Origin: Candidatus Aminicenantota bacterium
GTDB taxonomy: Bacteria; Acidobacteriota; Aminicenantia; Aminicenantales; Aminicenantaceae
Direction: 5' to 3'
Length of the DNA stretch: 8,454 nucleotides
Assembly (NCBI GenBank): GCA_030607635.1
Contig: JAUWJP010000058.1
Coordinates: 1 to 8,454, forward strand
Shown: positions 6,443-8,454 of the stretch, piece after piece
Numbering within the stretch: the stretch's first letter is position 1
How the letters are laid out: every line of letters starts with the position of its first letter
Position numbers and translations under genes: made by a program
The notes under the pieces: generated by a model
The model's database searches: none
Told to the model about the DNA's origin: nothing
Seen by the model: the letters and a program-made list of their open reading frames with translations, nothing else

Positions 6443-7183
6443 ATGGATTTTCAGGGGAGAACTTCGATTGTTACCGGCGCTTCTCAAGGAATTGGGAAGG
6501 CTATAGCACTCGAGCTTTCCAGGGAAGGAGTTGAAGTTATTCTAGTTGATATTCAAAAGGAGAAGCTTGAAGAGGTGGCCGATAAAATTAGGGAAAATAA
6601 AGGCAAGGCTGCTGTCTTTGCCGCAGATGTTTCTTGTATGGACGAGGCTATAGAGGTTGTAGAGGCTGTAGTAAAGAGTAACAAAAAAATCGATCATTTA
6701 GTCAATAATGCAGGCATAACAAAGGATAACCTGTTGATGCGGATGAAAGAGGAAGAATGGGATTCGGTTTTGAAGGTAAACTTAAAAGGGGTTTTCAATT
6801 TTTCCAAGGCTGTGATAAGGAATATGATTAACAGTCGATATGGTCGAATTGTTAACATCTCTTCGATCGTGGGCTTGATAGGAAATGTGGGCCAGTGTAA
6901 CTATTCCGCTTCAAAGGCAGGCGTTATAGGGTTCACTAAATCCTTAGCCAGGGAGGTTGCCTCACGGGGCATAACCGTGAATGCGGTAGCTCCTGGCTAT
7001 ATTGCCACGCCGATGACTGAGAGTCTTCCTGAGTCTGTACAACAAAAGTTTCGAGATTGGATTCCTGTGAAAAGGTTTGGAACGCCCGAGGAGATAACTC
7101 ATGCTGTAAAATTTCTTCTCTCAGATGAGGCTGCTTATATCACAGGCCAAGTCATAAACGTAAACGGCGGAATGTTTATGTAA
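6443..7183 (+). CDS. fabG: 3-oxoacyl-ACP reductase FabG
   Basis: FabG carries out the NADPH-dependent reduction of 3-oxoacyl-ACP to (R)-3-hydroxyacyl-ACP, the first reduction of each fatty acid elongation cycle, in the cytosol. The 246 residues form a classical short-chain dehydrogenase. The cofactor motif TGASQGIG is at 11-18 and NNAG at 88-91. The FabG-typical GITKDNLLMRM (91-101) follows. The catalytic tetrad is N113, S141, Y154 and K158 (YSASK, 154-158). The VAPGYIATPM segment (182-191) and C-terminal INVNGGM complete the fold. GITKDNLLMRM and the neighbours plsX, acpP and fabF separate it from other reductases of this superfamily. The start at ATG 6443 is supported by GAGG upstream and gives the standard length. 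Confidence 0.96.
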   Translation: MDFQGRTSIVTGASQGIGKAIALELSREGVEVILVDIQKEKLEEVADKIRENKGKAAVFAADVSCMDEAIEVVEAVVKSNKKIDHLVNNAGITKDNLLMRMKEEEWDSVLKVNLKGVFNFSKAVIRNMINSRYGRIVNISSIVGLIGNVGQCNYSASKAGVIGFTKSLAREVASRGITVNAVAPGYIATPMTESLPESVQQKFRDWIPVKRFGTPEEITHAVKFLLSDEAAYITGQVINVNGGMFM

Positions 7184-7187
7184 ACAT
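7172..7187. repeat. 16-bp A/T-rich palindrome across the fabG stop
   Basis: ATGTTTA (7172-7178) and TAAACAT (7181-7187) are perfect inverted arms around TG. The site covers the fabG stop codon (7181-7183) and lies about 50 bp before acpP. It could be a weak operator or RNA hairpin, or simply chance. It does not match the FapR or FabT sites I remember. Confidence 0.3.
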
Positions 7188-7225
7188 AGAAGAATAATTT
7201 GTTAATAGCAAATCTAATTTAAAAG

Positions 7226-7231
7226 AGGAGG
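7226..7231 (+). promoter_or_regulatory. Strong Shine-Dalgarno of acpP
   Basis: A full AGGAGG lies 6 bp before the acpP ATG, the best ribosome site in the window. This fits the high level at which acyl carrier protein is usually made compared with the other genes of its operon. Confidence 0.85.
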
Positions 7232-7237
7232 AAAAGA

Positions 7238-7483
7238 ATGGAAAGAGATGAATTATTGAAGAAAATAAAGTCTATTGCCTCAGATAAACTCAGTATCAGC
7301 GAAGATCAAGTTACTGAAGAAGCGTCTTTTATTGATGATTTAGGCGCTGATTCCTTGGATACAGTGGAATTAGTCATGGCCCTGGAGGATGAGTTTAGTC
7401 TGGATATTCCTGATGAAGAGGCAGAGAAGCTGACTACTGTTGGCAAGGCTATGGATTACATATTGGCTCATCTCTCTAAGTAA
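7238..7483 (+). CDS. acpP: Acyl carrier protein
   Basis: This small, acidic 81-residue protein carries growing acyl chains as thioesters on a 4'-phosphopantetheine arm. The attachment serine is S39 in the GADSLDTVEL motif (36-45), placed at the start of helix II as in all type II ACPs. Helix II-III residues (ELVMALEDEFSLDIPDEEAEK) match the acidic surface recognised by Fab enzymes and PlsX. A 54-bp gap after fabG holds a strong ribosome site and a small palindrome but no convincing promoter, so it is probably read from the upstream promoter. The gene is intact and fabF follows 18 bp later. Confidence 0.97.
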   Translation: MERDELLKKIKSIASDKLSISEDQVTEEASFIDDLGADSLDTVELVMALEDEFSLDIPDEEAEKLTTVGKAMDYILAHLSK

Positions 7484-7501
7484 AAAACTTCAAAGTTTCT
7501 G

Positions 7502-8454
7502 ATGGGAAATTCCCCTTCTTCCCGCCAAAAGCCTAATGAAAGGCGAGTTGTAATTACGGGGATTGGTCTGGTTTCTCCCTTAGGAGTTGGAACGGAAAAT
7601 AACTGGGAAGCCCTCTCTAAAGGCAAAAGTGGGATCAGCCTTATATCCCGCTTTGACATATCTAAGCACTCGAGCAAGATCGCAGGCCAAATCAAGGACT
7701 TCGACCCTCTTCTTTTTATCGAAAAAAAAGAACTGCGGAAAATGGACTCGTTTATCCAGTATGCTGTGGCAGCCGCTCAACTGGCAGTTCAAGATTCCGG
7801 TCTCAATCCTGCTGCTTTGGAAGGAGACAGATGTGGAGTTTATGTGGGATCTGGGATTGGAGGTATCGGTTTTATTGAAGAAACTCACAAAACACTGCTT
7901 GAGAAAGGGGCAGATCGTATCTCGCCCTTTTTCTTGGTTGCAACCATCATTAACGAAGCTTCAGGCCGGATTTCCATAAAATACAGAGCCAGAGGTCCGA
8001 ATTCAGCCACTGCAACGGCCTGTACCACCGGCACCCATGCTATCGGTGATTCCTTTCGTATTCTTGCCAGAGGAGATGCCGATATCATGATCGCCGGAGG
8101 CTCGGAAGCCCCCGTTACGCCACACGGAGTTGCCGGATTTTGTGCTATGCGTGTCCTTTCTTTGAGGAACGATGAGCCAGAGAGAGCCTCTCGTCCCTTT
8201 GATGCGGAGCGGGATGGATTTGTCATCGGAGAAGGAGCAGGAATACTTATTCTCGAGGAATTGGGAGCAGCCCTCAAGCGAGGAGCTAATATTTATGCGG
8301 AAATCATCGGCTACGGGATGAGCGGAGATGCCTATCATGTTACAGCCCCCGCACTGGATGGAGAGGGTGCTGTACTGGCGATGAAGAAGGCCCTTGATGA
8401 TGCTGGCGTTGATCCTAAAGAGATAAACTATATAAACGCCCATGGCACCTCCAC
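7502..8454 (+). CDS. fabF: 3-oxoacyl-ACP synthase II FabF (partial, runs off the window)
   Basis: This condensing enzyme extends acyl-ACP by two carbons with malonyl-ACP. The frame stays open to the right edge: 317 codons are visible, about three quarters of the usual 410-415. The nucleophile is C174 in TACTTGTH (172-179), and the first catalytic histidine is H314 in NAHGTST; the second lies beyond the window. The blocks RRVVITGIGLVSPLG (14-28), ASRPFDAERDGFVIGEGAG (229-247) and YGMSGDAYHVTAP (271-283) are FabF-type and separate it from FabH. ATG 7502 is the only usable start; it adds about 13 residues before the conserved core, and no good Shine-Dalgarno precedes it, so translation may be coupled to acpP. 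The segment FFLVATIINEASG (143-155) replaces the more common FFxP form. Confidence 0.95.
   Translation, partial: MGNSPSSRQKPNERRVVITGIGLVSPLGVGTENNWEALSKGKSGISLISRFDISKHSSKIAGQIKDFDPLLFIEKKELRKMDSFIQYAVAAAQLAVQDSGLNPAALEGDRCGVYVGSGIGGIGFIEETHKTLLEKGADRISPFFLVATIINEASGRISIKYRARGPNSATATACTTGTHAIGDSFRILARGDADIMIAGGSEAPVTPHGVAGFCAMRVLSLRNDEPERASRPFDAERDGFVIGEGAGILILEELGAALKRGANIYAEIIGYGMSGDAYHVTAPALDGEGAVLAMKKALDDAGVDPKEINYINAHGTS

Noticed and set aside
7197..7213. ATTTG/CAAAT hairpin before acpP
   Set aside because: Five-bp A/T arms are too weak and common to call a regulatory structure.
7587..7979. 130-residue plus-strand frame within fabF
   Set aside because: The fabF frame there carries conserved condensing-enzyme motifs on both sides and through it; this is an alternate-frame shadow.

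Overview
The window reads as ordinary chromosome from a free-living bacterium, probably an uncultivated anaerobe-type lineage with moderate-to-low GC. The housekeeping proteins are clearly bacterial (three-domain DNA polymerase I, YceD/DUF177, four-cysteine L32, type II fatty acid synthesis). The intergenic spaces carry short G/C-rich palindromes and decayed mobile-element ends. I cannot fix the phylum from the sequence alone; Aminicenantota/Acidobacteriota-like or Desulfobacterota/Nitrospirota-like groups are guesses only.

Layout. Bases 1-529 hold no gene I can defend. They contain a period-20 near-repeat at the extreme left and a 210-bp segment bounded by inverted repeats (213-422) that resembles a small non-autonomous element. 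Bases 530-1654 (+) encode a 374-residue YghO-like GNAT-superfamily protein. It converges on polA (1691-4366, - strand), and the two genes share a compact bidirectional hairpin terminator (1661-1695) whose right flank contains the polA stop codon. Bases 4367-4712 are a divergent control region. From left to right it has a cluster of palindromic repeats (4401-4494) lying in the polA leader, a good minus-strand promoter for polA, a sequence resembling an IS256-family terminus, and a near-consensus plus-strand promoter.

That plus-strand promoter drives a tight operon: yceD (4713-5231), rpmF (5232-5414), plsX (5428-6441), fabG (6443-7183), acpP (7238-7483) and fabF (7502 to the window edge). Gene gaps are 0, 13, 1, 54 and 18 bp. 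The operon couples ribosome assembly (YceD, L32) to membrane lipid synthesis. PlsX makes acyl-phosphate from acyl-ACP, ACP carries the chain, FabF elongates it and FabG does the first reduction. fabH and fabD, usually found between plsX and fabG in the classic cluster, are absent here.

I found no new defence, CRISPR or secretion system. The parts most worth a second look are the repeat family with core GGGGYCAGGYC, which appears both as an intergenic array and as a terminator, and the mobile-element scars in the intergenic regions.
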